The notes under the pieces were generated by a model. The model made no database searches. It worked only from the letters and a program-made list of their open reading frames with translations, and was not told the DNA's origin. Both the position numbers and the translations under genes were made by a program. This document shows positions 17,634 through 25,671 of a stretch of DNA of 64,000 nt, piece after piece (the stretch's first letter is position 1; each line of letters starts with the position of its first letter). Origin of the DNA: Trueperaceae bacterium (lineage in GTDB: Bacteria > Deinococcota > Deinococci > Deinococcales > Trueperaceae); assembly GCA_011390455.1 (NCBI GenBank), contig JAABSI010000003.1, forward strand, positions 1 through 64,000, in the 5' to 3' direction.

Positions 17634-17662
17634 ATAGTAGAAATACTATGGGTGGTTGTCAA
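17634..17662 (-). promoter_or_regulatory. Promoter with overlapping operator of the XRE operon
   Basis: On the minus strand, TTGACA (plus 17657-17662) and TACTAT (plus 17634-17639) are separated by exactly 17 bases. An inverted repeat ATAGTA-4-TACTAT (17634-17649) covers the -10 box and part of the spacer. The element is AT-rich in a GC-rich surround. This is the layout of an autorepressed XRE promoter; repression itself is inference. Confidence 0.75.
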
Positions 17663-17840
17663 GGGAGGACGAGCGTGCGCGCCCATCGAGGGGCGCCCGA
17701 GGCGCGCCCGCGCGGATGACACCCGTCCCGGCCGTGAGTCGCTCGCCGCTCGTACCCTGAGGTCCGCCGGTCCTCGTGCCGCCCCGAGACCGCCACGAGG
17801 CGTTTGCGACCGCGAGGGCCGCCCCGCAAGGAGGCACGCC

Positions 17841-19376
17841 ATGATTCGCACGCTCGCCGCCGCCCTCTTCGCCGCCCTGCTCGTCGGCTCGGCGTTCGCC
17901 CAGGGGGACCGCTACGTCGACCCGCAGGGGCGCTTCACCGCCCCCATCCCGGCGGGCTGGACCGTCGAGGCGACCGCCGACGTCGCCACCCTCACGCGCC
18001 CCACCTCCTCGGACGGCGTCATCCACCTGCTCGCGCCGATCGGCGCCGAGATGGACGTCGTCCGCGCCGCGCTGCAGATCCTGGTCGACCCCGCGCTCGA
18101 CGACGCCTTCGCCGCCGCCCCGCTGCAGACGTCGCCCGTGGCCCTGCCCGACGCGGTCTGGACGCAGCGCCTCTACGCCGTCGGCGACGACCTGGTCGCG
18201 GCGATCAGCCTCGAACGCGGCGGGTACACCGTCCTCATGCTGGTCCAAGCGACGCAGCCGGCCTACATGCAGGGCGTGAACGCGGCCGTCAACGAGATCC
18301 TGCTGGGCTTCGAGGTGGCGATCGACGAGCCGGAGGCGGTCGACCCCGGCGAGCTTCCGTACGCGCTCGAAGAGGTGACGTTCGCGTCCGGTGACGCGAC
18401 GCTGGCCGGCGTCCTTTCGCTCCCCGAGGGCCCGGGACCGCACCCAGCCGTAGCGCTGGTGAGCGGCTCCGGCGCCCAGGACCGCGACGGCGCCAACCCC
18501 GCGCTGCCGGGCTACGAGCCCCTGCGCTGGCTCGCCGATCACCTGACCCGCGCCGGCTTCGCGGTCCTGCGCTGGGACGAGCGCGGCGTCGGCGCGTCGA
18601 CCGGCGACCACGCGAGCGCCACCTCGGCCGACCTGGCCGACGACCTCGAGGCGGCCGTCCGCACGCTGGCCGCCCGGCCCGACGTCGATCGCGAGCGCGT
18701 GGGCATCCTCGGCCACTCCGAGGGCGGCGCCCTCGTGGCCATGGTCGGCGCCCGCGCCCCCGAGGTGGCCTTCGTCGTCGCGATGGCGCCGTCGGCGCTG
18801 CCGTACACGGAGCTCGTCGTGGCGCAGGTCGCGCGCATCTCGGCCGACAGCGGCATGACCCCCGAGCAGGTGGCCGAGGCCGTCGCGCAGCAGACGCGGG
18901 TCGTCGAGCTGGCGTCGGCGGAGGACTGGCCGGCGCTCGAGGCCTTCCTCACCGAGGTGACGGCCGCCCAGGCGGCCGCGTTGCCCGCGGCGACGCGCGC
19001 TCAGATCCCCGACGTCGAGGCCTACGTGGCCCAGCAGGCGGCCGCAGGCGCGGCGGCCTTCCAGCAGCCCTGGATGCGCTTCTTCCTCACGTACGACCCC
19101 GCCGACGACTGGTCGCGCGTGACGGTGCCCGTGCTCGGGGTGTTCGCAGGGCTGGACGCCCAGGTCGACCTCGACGCCAACGTGCCGGCCTTCGAGGCCG
19201 CGCTGGCCGCCGCCGGCAACGAGGACGCGACGGTCGTCGTGCTCCCCGAGGCCAACCACCTGTTCCAGCAGGCCGAAACGGGCGCGCTCGACGAGTACCT
19301 GCGCCTGGAGATGGCCTTCCTGCCCGAGCTGCCCCAGGCCATCGCGGAATGGCTGACGGAGCGCTTCGGGAACTGA
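17841..19376 (+). CDS. Secreted alpha/beta hydrolase
   Basis: The 511-residue protein has a signal peptide (IRTLAAALFAALLVGSAFAQ). An N-terminal domain of about 150 residues (FTAPIPAGWTVEA..., LMLVQATQPAYMQGVNAAVNEIL) is followed by an alpha/beta hydrolase domain. The nucleophile elbow is GHSEGG (serine near residue 293), the oxyanion region SGSGAQDRDG and the catalytic histidine in EANHLFQQ. This combination is seen in periplasmic serine aminopeptidase/esterase-like hydrolases. AAGGAGG lies 7 bases before the ATG. TACCCT about 90 bases upstream is a candidate -10 box. The substrate is unknown. Confidence 0.88.
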   Translation: MIRTLAAALFAALLVGSAFAQGDRYVDPQGRFTAPIPAGWTVEATADVATLTRPTSSDGVIHLLAPIGAEMDVVRAALQILVDPALDDAFAAAPLQTSPVALPDAVWTQRLYAVGDDLVAAISLERGGYTVLMLVQATQPAYMQGVNAAVNEILLGFEVAIDEPEAVDPGELPYALEEVTFASGDATLAGVLSLPEGPGPHPAVALVSGSGAQDRDGANPALPGYEPLRWLADHLTRAGFAVLRWDERGVGASTGDHASATSADLADDLEAAVRTLAARPDVDRERVGILGHSEGGALVAMVGARAPEVAFVVAMAPSALPYTELVVAQVARISADSGMTPEQVAEAVAQQTRVVELASAEDWPALEAFLTEVTAAQAAALPAATRAQIPDVEAYVAQQAAAGAAAFQQPWMRFFLTYDPADDWSRVTVPVLGVFAGLDAQVDLDANVPAFEAALAAAGNEDATVVVLPEANHLFQQAETGALDEYLRLEMAFLPELPQAIAEWLTERFGN

Positions 19377-19454
19377 GGCCCATGCATCGCCGGGTCGGGG
19401 ACGTCCTGCGCGGGCGGGCCGCGCGCGCAGCACCGAGCGGCCGGGAGTCGTCGC

Positions 19455-19762
19455 CTACGCGCCGGCCACCGCCTGCGGGTGGTCGTCGCGCACCAGGCCG
19501 AGGTCGGCCGCCCGCGCGTTGGCCTCGACCTGCTCCACGCTCTTGCAGCCGGGGATCACGCAGCTGACGGCGGGGTGCTGCAGGCACCAGGCCAGCGCCC
19601 AGGTCGCCATGTCGACCCCCTCGGGCACCTGCTCGCGGCGGATCCGTTCGGCCTCCTCGAGCTTGCGACGGACGTCTTCCCGGTCGTGGCTTTGGCAGGT
19701 GGGGAAGACGTCCTGCTCGGGGGTGCGGTGGAGGCGGTCGTAGACGACCTGGATCACCTCGG
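19455..19762 (-). pseudogene. Decayed aldo/keto reductase copy (C-terminal part)
   Basis: The fragment matches the C-terminal 150 residues of the aldo/keto reductase at 8784-9725 almost base for base. It starts at IQVVYDRLHRTPEQDVFPTCQSHD and ends at DHPQAVAGA. Its first half is absent: homology stops near 19762 just before the end of the GNAT gene. A 105-base internal segment is missing, exactly the stretch between the two GGTCGTGGC repeats of the intact gene, leaving the frame open. With neither cofactor-site start nor catalytic tetrad it cannot make a working enzyme. Confidence 0.88.
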
Positions 19763-19784
19763 TCTCAGCGCCTCTTGGGGCGCC

Positions 19785-20564
19785 TCACGCCAGCGACCAC
19801 GTCTCCATCTCCTGGGCGTGCTGGAACCCCATGCGCTCGTACAGAGGCAGACCGTCCGGGGACGCTTGCAGGAAGGCGAGGTCGCATCCGACCTCGATGC
19901 CGTGGTTCACCGCGCACCAGGTCATCGCCTCGCCGATGCCGCGGCGGCGGTGGCTCGGGAGCGTGGCGACGTTGAAGATCAGGACCACGCCGTCGATGCA
20001 GCAGGTCATGGCGGTGCCGACCGCGCGGCCGTCGATCAGGCCGAGGTGGAACCCGAAGCCCGCAAGCTCGAGCATCCTCGGGTCGTCGAGGACCGCGAGG
20101 ACCTGGCGCTCGAGCCCGAAGGCCTCGGCGCAGACGTCGTTGAACGTCCGCAGCGCGGCGGCGTCCTCGACGCGGCGAAGCTCGAGACTTGGTGAAGCCG
20201 GCGTGGTGGCGACGAGCGGCGCGAGGAGCATGCACGGGACGCGGTGGCCGGCTTTGAGGCCGGCGGATCGGGCCGCGTCGGCGATCGCGGTGGCGGTGGC
20301 GCCCGAGGCGTTGACCTCGCCGGCGAGGGCGGTGCGTTCATGGAAGGCGCGCACCCGCTCGAGGGCGCCCGCGGGGTCGCGCGGTGGCGCGACGACGAAG
20401 GTGGGGTTGAAGGCGGCCACGGGCATGCCGGTCGCGATGCTGATCACGTGGTCGCGTTCCTCGATCCAACCGCGATCGGAGGTACGGCCGACGCGGCGAA
20501 AGGCCTCGACGAGGCCCGAGAGGCCACGCTCGGTCTGTTGGGCGTCTGCGCTCGCCGCGCTCAT
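19785..20564 (-). CDS. GNAT-family N-acetyltransferase
   Basis: The 259-residue protein has a variable N-terminal half (VEAFRRVGRTSDRGWIEERDHVISIATGMPVAAFNPTFVV), as in GNATs with two GNAT-like halves. The C-terminal GNAT domain has the acetyl-CoA loop RRRGIGEAMTW after LIFNVATLPSH and the end strand YERMGFQHAQEMETW. No ribosome binding site precedes its ATG, but the ATG overlaps the stop of a 16-codon upstream ORF with a strong site, so translation is probably coupled. The substrate is unknown. Confidence 0.85.
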   Translation of the reverse strand: MSAASADAQQTERGLSGLVEAFRRVGRTSDRGWIEERDHVISIATGMPVAAFNPTFVVAPPRDPAGALERVRAFHERTALAGEVNASGATATAIADAARSAGLKAGHRVPCMLLAPLVATTPASPSLELRRVEDAAALRTFNDVCAEAFGLERQVLAVLDDPRMLELAGFGFHLGLIDGRAVGTAMTCCIDGVVLIFNVATLPSHRRRGIGEAMTWCAVNHGIEVGCDLAFLQASPDGLPLYERMGFQHAQEMETWSLA

Positions 20565-20611
20565 GGGCGCACCGTCGTGGCGCGAAGGCGTGCGGTCCCG
20601 GTCGTGGCCAT
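20561..20611 (-). CDS. Short upstream ORF coupled to the GNAT gene
   Basis: An ATG at 20611 with GAGGAG 7 bases upstream opens a 16-codon frame (ATTGTARLRATTVRP after Met). Its TGA overlaps the GNAT ATG as ATGA. The GNAT gene itself has no ribosome binding site, so this ORF may deliver ribosomes to it. It could also be a regulatory leader peptide, though it has no run of one codon to suggest attenuation. Confidence 0.5.
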   Translation of the reverse strand: MATTGTARLRATTVRP

Positions 20612-20869
20612 GTTGGTTCTCCTCGCATCATCGGATGCCCATGCGCACCGCGGCACGCCGGCGCCTTGCCACGGAACGGCCATGCCGTACCGATCGACGG
20701 CCGCCTTGCGACCGGTTCGCGCTGGTGCTCGATATCGTGCATGATCATACGCGTCGATGTCGCGCAACGATCTGGAGCGGTGATGGTGTGGCGGCTCCGA
20801 GGGGCCCCATGGGGTCGGAAGCCGGCGCCCACAGCGCACTACGGCGGTCGCGATCGAGAGGATGTGGAC

Positions 20870-21388
20870 ATGATCCGGTCTCGCAGCGATCGCAGGAGCG
20901 CTCCGGCCGCCCGGCGGCCGCGCCTCATCGCCTGGGCGGTGTTGGCGTTGGTGCTCCCCTTGACGTCGTGCGCCACGATGTTCAACGGCTCGACCCAGCT
21001 CGTTCCGGTCGACTCGCGCCCGGTGCGCGCCGAGGTCTTCGTCGACGGCCGTTCCGTGGGCTTCACGCCGCTCGAGCTCGAGTTGCCGCGCAACGTCGAC
21101 GCCACCATCGAGGTCCGCCTCGGGGAGCAGGTGCGGTCGTTCGTGCTTCTGAGCGAGGCGCAGGGGGCGATGGTGGGCCTGGATCTGGTGCCCGTGGCCG
21201 CCGCCGGTGGCCTGGTCTTCGCCGCGGGCGCCCTGGGCGGCTCCATCGAAGGCGGCCAGATCACCACGGGCGGCTACCTGTTGGGGGCCGGCCTGATCGG
21301 GGCATCGTTCGCGCCCGTCCTGGTGGACTACGGTACGGGTGCCATCTTCCGTCTGAACCCGGGGGAGATCGTGGCCGTCTTCGAGTGA
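20870..21388 (+). CDS. PEGA-domain lipoprotein
   Basis: The 172-residue protein has a basic start followed by the lipobox LPLTSC (cysteine near residue 34), which marks it as a lipoprotein. A PEGA-type surface-layer domain follows: VDSRPVRAEVFVDGRSVGFTPLELELP, where the turn VDG-xxxGxTPLxL is diagnostic. The C-terminal half is hydrophobic (LDLVPVAAAGGLVFAAGALGG; GGYLLGAGLIGASFAPVLVDY) and may be two membrane hairpins. A cell-surface role is likely; no partner is visible. Confidence 0.82.
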   Translation: MIRSRSDRRSAPAARRPRLIAWAVLALVLPLTSCATMFNGSTQLVPVDSRPVRAEVFVDGRSVGFTPLELELPRNVDATIEVRLGEQVRSFVLLSEAQGAMVGLDLVPVAAAGGLVFAAGALGGSIEGGQITTGGYLLGAGLIGASFAPVLVDYGTGAIFRLNPGEIVAVFE

Positions 21389-21510
21389 GGGACGCACCAA
21401 GGGAACGGCGGCCAGGGGGCCTCCTCGGCCAGCGCTTCCGGCGTTCGCGGAGGAAGCCTTCGGTGGCTTGGTGGTTTCGCTCTTGTAGAGTTCCGCATGA
21501 GAGGTGAAGG

Positions 21511-21999
21511 ATGAGCGACGCGGTCTTGGTGACGGGGGTCAGCGGGTACATCGGGCAGCACTGTGCGGCCGAGCTCCTTCGGGCGGGCTTTCGCGTCCGC
21601 GGCTCGGTGCGGGACGCGGGCCGGTCGGAGCGCGTGCGTGCGGCCATCGCGGGGGTCGCGCCGGTCGACCGGCTCGATTTCGTGGAGCTGGACCTGCTCG
21701 CGGACGCCGGCTGGGACGCGGCAATGGCCGGTTACCGCTACGTGCTGCACGTCGCCTCGCCCTACGCCACGGTCGAAGCCCGGCAGGCGTCCGCGATCAT
21801 CGAGCCCGCGCTGCAGGGGACGAAGCGGGCCCTGGCCGCCGCGCGGGACGCCGGGGTCGAACGCGTGGTCGTCACGTCGTCGGTCGTCGCGATGAACGGG
21901 CACATGACGCAGGGCACCTTCGGGCCCGAAGATTGGACCGACCTCGAGACGACGGTCCTGGACATGGCCGAGTCGCTGAGGACGCCCGTCGAGGCGTAA
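21511..21999 (+). pseudogene. Truncated extended SDR (dihydroflavonol reductase-like)
   Basis: The 162-residue product matches the first half of NAD(P)-dependent epimerase/reductases of the dihydroflavonol-4-reductase type: VLVTGVSGYIGQHC with the GxxGxxG loop, RGSVRDAGR, YVLHVASPYA, and VERVVVTSSVVAMNGH with the active-site serine region. It then ends shortly after FGPEDWTDLE, before the conserved YxxxK pair, at roughly half the family length. A good ribosome binding site (GTGAAGG) remains. It is most likely a 3-prime-truncated remnant. Confidence 0.75.
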
Positions 22000-22007
22000 C
22001 CCGGTCG

Positions 22008-22037
22008 GGGGCGCGGTGGCGACCGCCCGCGCGCCCC
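22008..22037. terminator. Possible hairpin between convergent genes
   Basis: GGGGCGCG and CGCGCCCC (8 pairs) flank a 14-base loop that can itself pair (CGGT/ACCG). It sits between the truncated SDR gene and the convergent repeat-protein gene. Confidence 0.3.
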
Positions 22038-22042
22038 TCGGG

Positions 22043-22864
22043 TCAGGGGACCTCGACCGACCCGGCGACGTCCGCGTACCGCACCGAGCCCGAACCGTCG
22101 CGCAGCAGGACGAAGTCGCCGCCGACGCCGCGCACGTCGATGTCGCCCGAGCCGTCCTCGTCGATCCGGACGTCCCCGCGCACGTCCTCGATGCGGATCC
22201 CGCCGGACGCATCGTCGCGGATCCAGACGCTGCCGCCCACGCCGGTCAGGTCGATGTCGCCGCTGCCGTCGCGCAGGATCTCGATCGATCCGGCCACCCC
22301 GGTCACCCGCAGGTCGCCGCTGCCGTCGCGCACCACTTCGAATCGCCCGCCCACCCCGTGGACCTCGACGTCGCCGCTGCCGTCCTCGAGGATCAGGTCG
22401 CCCGCCACGCCCTCGACCCGGACGTCGCCGGAGCCGTCGGTCAGGCGCAGCGAGGCGACGTCGCGGACGGCGACCTCGCCGCTGCCATCGTCGATCTCGA
22501 GCGGGAGCGCGTTGGGCAGGACGACCACCAGGTCGAGGTAGGCGGTCGCGAAGAAGGAGCCGGCACGCGGTACCTCCGTGCGGAGGACGAGGACGTCGCC
22601 GTCGCGCGAGGACGCGAGGCGGACGTCGTCGAGCAGCGCTCGGCTCGAGGCACAGGCGCGACCTTGGGCGGTGAGCGTGGTGGCGTCGGCCGAGCCGGTC
22701 ACGCTCAGAGCGCCCGCTTGGGCGACGATTCGGATCGAACGAACGCCGTCGAGGTCGAGGTCGAGCGCGCGCGGCGCTTCGAAGCGGCATTGCGCGGACG
22801 CGCTGCCGACCAGGACGAGGGCGAGGGCGAACAGGACGGCGCGGGTGCGCATGGTGCGGGGCAT
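22043..22864 (-). CDS. Secreted beta-repeat protein, DUF4097-like
   Basis: The 273-residue protein has a signal peptide (RAVLFALALVLVGSASAQ) and then about eight consecutive copies of a 18-20-residue unit built on DGSGDIxVxGVxGxx. Examples are LEDGSGDVEVHGVGG, LRDGSGDIDLTGVGG and DEDGSGDIDVRGVGG. Such units stack into a right-handed beta-helix-like solenoid, as in DUF4097/DUF2807-type adhesin-like proteins. The copies lack aromatic variation and are close at the DNA level, suggesting recent unit duplication. A GAGGAG site precedes the ATG. Function unknown, probably cell surface. Confidence 0.8.
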   Translation of the reverse strand: MPRTMRTRAVLFALALVLVGSASAQCRFEAPRALDLDLDGVRSIRIVAQAGALSVTGSADATTLTAQGRACASSRALLDDVRLASSRDGDVLVLRTEVPRAGSFFATAYLDLVVVLPNALPLEIDDGSGEVAVRDVASLRLTDGSGDVRVEGVAGDLILEDGSGDVEVHGVGGRFEVVRDGSGDLRVTGVAGSIEILRDGSGDIDLTGVGGSVWIRDDASGGIRIEDVRGDVRIDEDGSGDIDVRGVGGDFVLLRDGSGSVRYADVAGSVEVP

Positions 22865-22942
22865 GGTGAACTCCTCGGGCGCCGGCGTGGGCCGGCGCAC
22901 GGGACGCACGATACGCGCCCCCGCGCGCGGGGGCATCCGCCC

Positions 22943-23677
22943 TTAGGGGGAGCGGAGCCCGGGCAGCAGGTCCGCGGACCGGGCGGCGAACACCCACCAG
23001 GGCCGCGGTCGCGCCTCGCTCGCTCGAAGCGCCCGTACGGCGTCGGACGCGACGAGCGCGGCGAGTTGCGCCTCGTCGGGAAGCGCGTGGAGCACCACGC
23101 GACGCACCGCGGGCGACGCCGTGCCGATGACGTGCTGGTCGACGCGGCCCGACCACAGCGGGCTTGCGCCGAGCCGCGCGACCTCGCACCGCCAACGCGT
23201 GCGCCACGCCGATTCGTCGTCGCCGACGAGCTCCAACAGGGCGAGGCCGTCCACGTCGGGGGTTTCGGCGCGCGCTTCGGTCGTGCACGCCAGCAACCAC
23301 TGACCCGCGAGCCCGGCGGCGCGCGCCTTGGTGTCCGAGCGCCCCGAGGTCGCGAAGGCGAGGAAGGCGCGCGGGCTCGCGTACTCGAGCAGGCCGGCCA
23401 TCTCGAACCGAGGCCCGTTCCCGCCAAGGAGCGGCGCCCCGAGGTCGCCCGTCCAGAGCAGCTTGGAGCCCATCGATCCCTGCGCGTGCTCGACCGTCGC
23501 CGCGTACGTCAGGTACGCCGCGCGCCCGCTCCGCCCCTCGTGCGGTCTGCTGGCGTGCTCCTTGAACGCGAGGAGGTTGACCATGACGAAGCGCTCCGCG
23601 GGTCGTCGCAGGACCGCCACGATCGGCCGCAGCCTCGGCCACACGCCGAGCCGGTAGGTGGCGGGGGGCGCGTTCAC
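22943..23677 (-). CDS. DUF1330-like protein
   Basis: The 244-residue protein starts with PPATYRLGVWPRLRPIVAVLRRPAERFVMVNLLAFKEHA. The core RFVMVNLLAFK is the conserved strand of the DUF1330 dimeric alpha/beta-barrel family, and the following R-AYLTYAATVEHA and LLEYASPRAFLAFATS fit the same fold. A second similar half (DVDGLALLELVGDD... RVDQHVIGTASPAVRRVVLHALP) suggests an internal duplication. The GTG start is 31 bases after the methyltransferase gene's stop, so it is likely the operon's second gene. Confidence 0.6.
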   Translation of the reverse strand: MNAPPATYRLGVWPRLRPIVAVLRRPAERFVMVNLLAFKEHASRPHEGRSGRAAYLTYAATVEHAQGSMGSKLLWTGDLGAPLLGGNGPRFEMAGLLEYASPRAFLAFATSGRSDTKARAAGLAGQWLLACTTEARAETPDVDGLALLELVGDDESAWRTRWRCEVARLGASPLWSGRVDQHVIGTASPAVRRVVLHALPDEAQLAALVASDAVRALRASEARPRPWWVFAARSADLLPGLRSP

Positions 23678-23708
23678 CGGGCGCCCTCGATGCCGCGCAT
23701 GGACGGCT

Positions 23709-24437
23709 TCAGCCTTCCTTCGTCCGCGCCACGGTCCGGATCATCCCCATGTACGCCCCGCGGTCGGCCTCCACGACCTTGGCGTCCTCGCCCGTCTCGT
23801 GGCGACGCCACAGCTCCCAGGCTTCGGGCAGGTTCTCGGAGCGCTCGACGTCGACCAGGCCCGTACGCGCCCAATGCCGTCGCCACCAATCGGCCGAGTG
23901 CCAGCTCCAGCACTCCTGCGCCCAGAAGGGCCGTAGGTGCTCGGGCAGCGGCCCGTCGAGCTCCTTCGCGAAGCCCGGCGACACCATGCCGATCTGCGAC
24001 CCTGGCGCCACGAACTGCACGAGCTCGCCCAAGTAGAGGTCGTCCGTGCCGAAGTAGATGTAGGCGTCCACGCAGACGACCGCGTCGAAGAAGCCGTGCG
24101 CGAACGGCAGCGCCCGCGCGTCCGCGTGGATCGGGGTCACCTGCGCCTCGAGGCCGGCCGCGCGGATGCGCGCCCAGTTCTCGGTCGGTGGGATCCAGAG
24201 GTCGGTGGCCCAGACCCGGACGCCGAACTCCTTGGCGAGGAAGATCGAGCTCAGCGCCCTGCCGCAGCCGAGGTCCAGCACCCGCATGCCGGGTCGGAGG
24301 TCCATCGCTTCGCACAGCCACTCGGTGAGCCAGAGCGGGTTGGGGCCCATCCGGTGCTGCCGGATCCAATCAGGGTCGTAGGTGGCCGAGCGGGGGAAGC
24401 GCTCGGGCCAGTGCACGTCCGTCCGGCCGTCCTTCAT
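23709..24437 (-). CDS. SAM-dependent methyltransferase
   Basis: The 242-residue class I methyltransferase has motif I VLDLGCGRALSS at about residues 54-65, then motif II VWATDLWIP and motif III DARALPFAHGFFDAVVCVDAYIYFG. The N-terminal helices (HRMGPNPLWLTEWLCEAMDL) match small-molecule methyltransferases related to the cyclopropane synthase-like group. The acceptor is unknown. I chose the ATG at 24437, which lies 8 bases after a TACCCT box, over the long in-frame extension into the upstream gap. The DUF1330-like gene follows. Confidence 0.88.
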   Translation of the reverse strand: MKDGRTDVHWPERFPRSATYDPDWIRQHRMGPNPLWLTEWLCEAMDLRPGMRVLDLGCGRALSSIFLAKEFGVRVWATDLWIPPTENWARIRAAGLEAQVTPIHADARALPFAHGFFDAVVCVDAYIYFGTDDLYLGELVQFVAPGSQIGMVSPGFAKELDGPLPEHLRPFWAQECWSWHSADWWRRHWARTGLVDVERSENLPEAWELWRRHETGEDAKVVEADRGAYMGMIRTVARTKEG

Positions 24438-24445
24438 AGGTCTCG

Positions 24446-24451
24446 AGGGTA
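24446..24451 (-). promoter_or_regulatory. TANNNT -10 box, leaderless promoter for the methyltransferase
   Basis: On the minus strand the box is TACCCT, 8 bases before the ATG at 24437. Confidence 0.5.
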
Positions 24452-24845
24452 CGGTCTTGGTCCCGATCGTGTCGCGGGTGGTCTCGCGTCCTGCGCTGAA
24501 GTGGGCTGGAGGTGGGGCTTGTCGTGGCGCGGACCACCGCCGCCGGGATCGTGGTCGGCGAACCGCGGCCGTCCGCGAGGAGATGGTGCCTGCCGCGAGG
24601 CAGGTGCGGGGGTTCGCCACCGTAAGGAGACGGTAAGCGTCGGCGACTAGGCTGAGGCAATCGCGAAGCCATGGCGCTTCGTAGAGACGATCGATGGCGG
24701 CGAAGAAGCCTGTCCCGTACTTGGGCGCTTGGGGCAAGTGGAGCCAGTAGCGCAACCGGCCATCGCAGGAGCGATTCGTCGTCGTGTCGGTTCGGCATGG
24801 GGCGAGCGTCCTCGGTGGAACGTTCGGCCATCCCGAGGAGGCACC
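24452..24845. other. 394-base gap, possible degraded coding stretch
   Basis: No gene can be supported here. On the minus strand, roughly 24780 to 24600, one frame is protein-like (DGRLRYWLHLPQAPKYGT then FFAAIDRLYEAPWLRDCL). It has no plausible start or ribosome binding site and I do not recognise it. TAGGCT at about 24647 (plus strand) may be a promoter box for the lipoprotein gene 190 bases away. Confidence 0.35.
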
Positions 24846-25571
24846 ATGATTCGTTCCCCAGCACCGCACCTGACCACAGAACGTTCGGCGCGCCCGCGCC
24901 GCCGCACCGCGATCGCGCTCGGGGCGGGCGCCGTGGCGATGTTCCTGAGCGCGTGCGGCGTCGTCGCGGCGTTCGTGCCGCCGCTGTCCGTCGGCGATCC
25001 GCTCGGCGTGGACGGCCAGATCGTGAGCGCCACGCTCGAGGACGGCGCCATCCAGGCGCAGAGCACCACGCACCTCGATGCCACCCGCACGTTCGACGTG
25101 CCCGATCTGGAAGCGGACCTGTACGGGTTCAGCCTCGCGGGGTTCCACACCAACGCCGGTATCGCCAGCGAGGTGCACTTGAGCGGCCCCGTGGGCGCGG
25201 AGTACCCCGATCGCATCACGATCACGCGCGCCCTGATCGATGCCGAACTGTCGGACGACGTGAACGGCAGCGTCGCGTTCACGCTGGACCTGGCGCTCGC
25301 GCTGCCCTTCGAGCGGACGGAGTGCACGCTCGACGGGTGCGGGTACGCGTACGCCGGGATGGATCCGTTGGCCAGCGTGTTGGACCTGGAGGTCACGGAC
25401 GCCGCCACGCTCGCCGAGATCGTCTCCATCCTCGTCTTGCGCGAGACCGAGACGCCGAACCAAGGAGCGTTCCGGGTCGCCATCGAGGTCGAGGCGAGCA
25501 CGTCCCTCGCTGGGTACGTGGCGACCTTCCAGCTGACGTCGCAGGGGAGCACCATCCGCGTGGGCGGCTGA
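24846..25571 (+). CDS. Lipoprotein of unknown function
   Basis: The 241-residue protein has an arginine-rich start (residues 10-20) and a hydrophobic stretch ending in the lipobox FLSAC (cysteine near residue 37). The mature part is acidic and predicted beta-rich (VDGQIVSATLEDG, DLEADLYGFSLAGF, SVAFTLDLALALPFERTEC) with two further cysteines (TECTLDGC) that could pair. GGAGG lies 5 bases before the ATG. No family is recognised. Confidence 0.6.
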   Translation: MIRSPAPHLTTERSARPRRRTAIALGAGAVAMFLSACGVVAAFVPPLSVGDPLGVDGQIVSATLEDGAIQAQSTTHLDATRTFDVPDLEADLYGFSLAGFHTNAGIASEVHLSGPVGAEYPDRITITRALIDAELSDDVNGSVAFTLDLALALPFERTECTLDGCGYAYAGMDPLASVLDLEVTDAATLAEIVSILVLRETETPNQGAFRVAIEVEASTSLAGYVATFQLTSQGSTIRVGG

Positions 25572-25671
25572 GCCGCTCGCACGTTCGTGGCGATGGGATC
25601 GGCCGTGGCTGTGCGCTGCGGCCGGTCTTCGCTCCTATGGGCACACCGGGATCCGCACCACGGCGGCGGGA

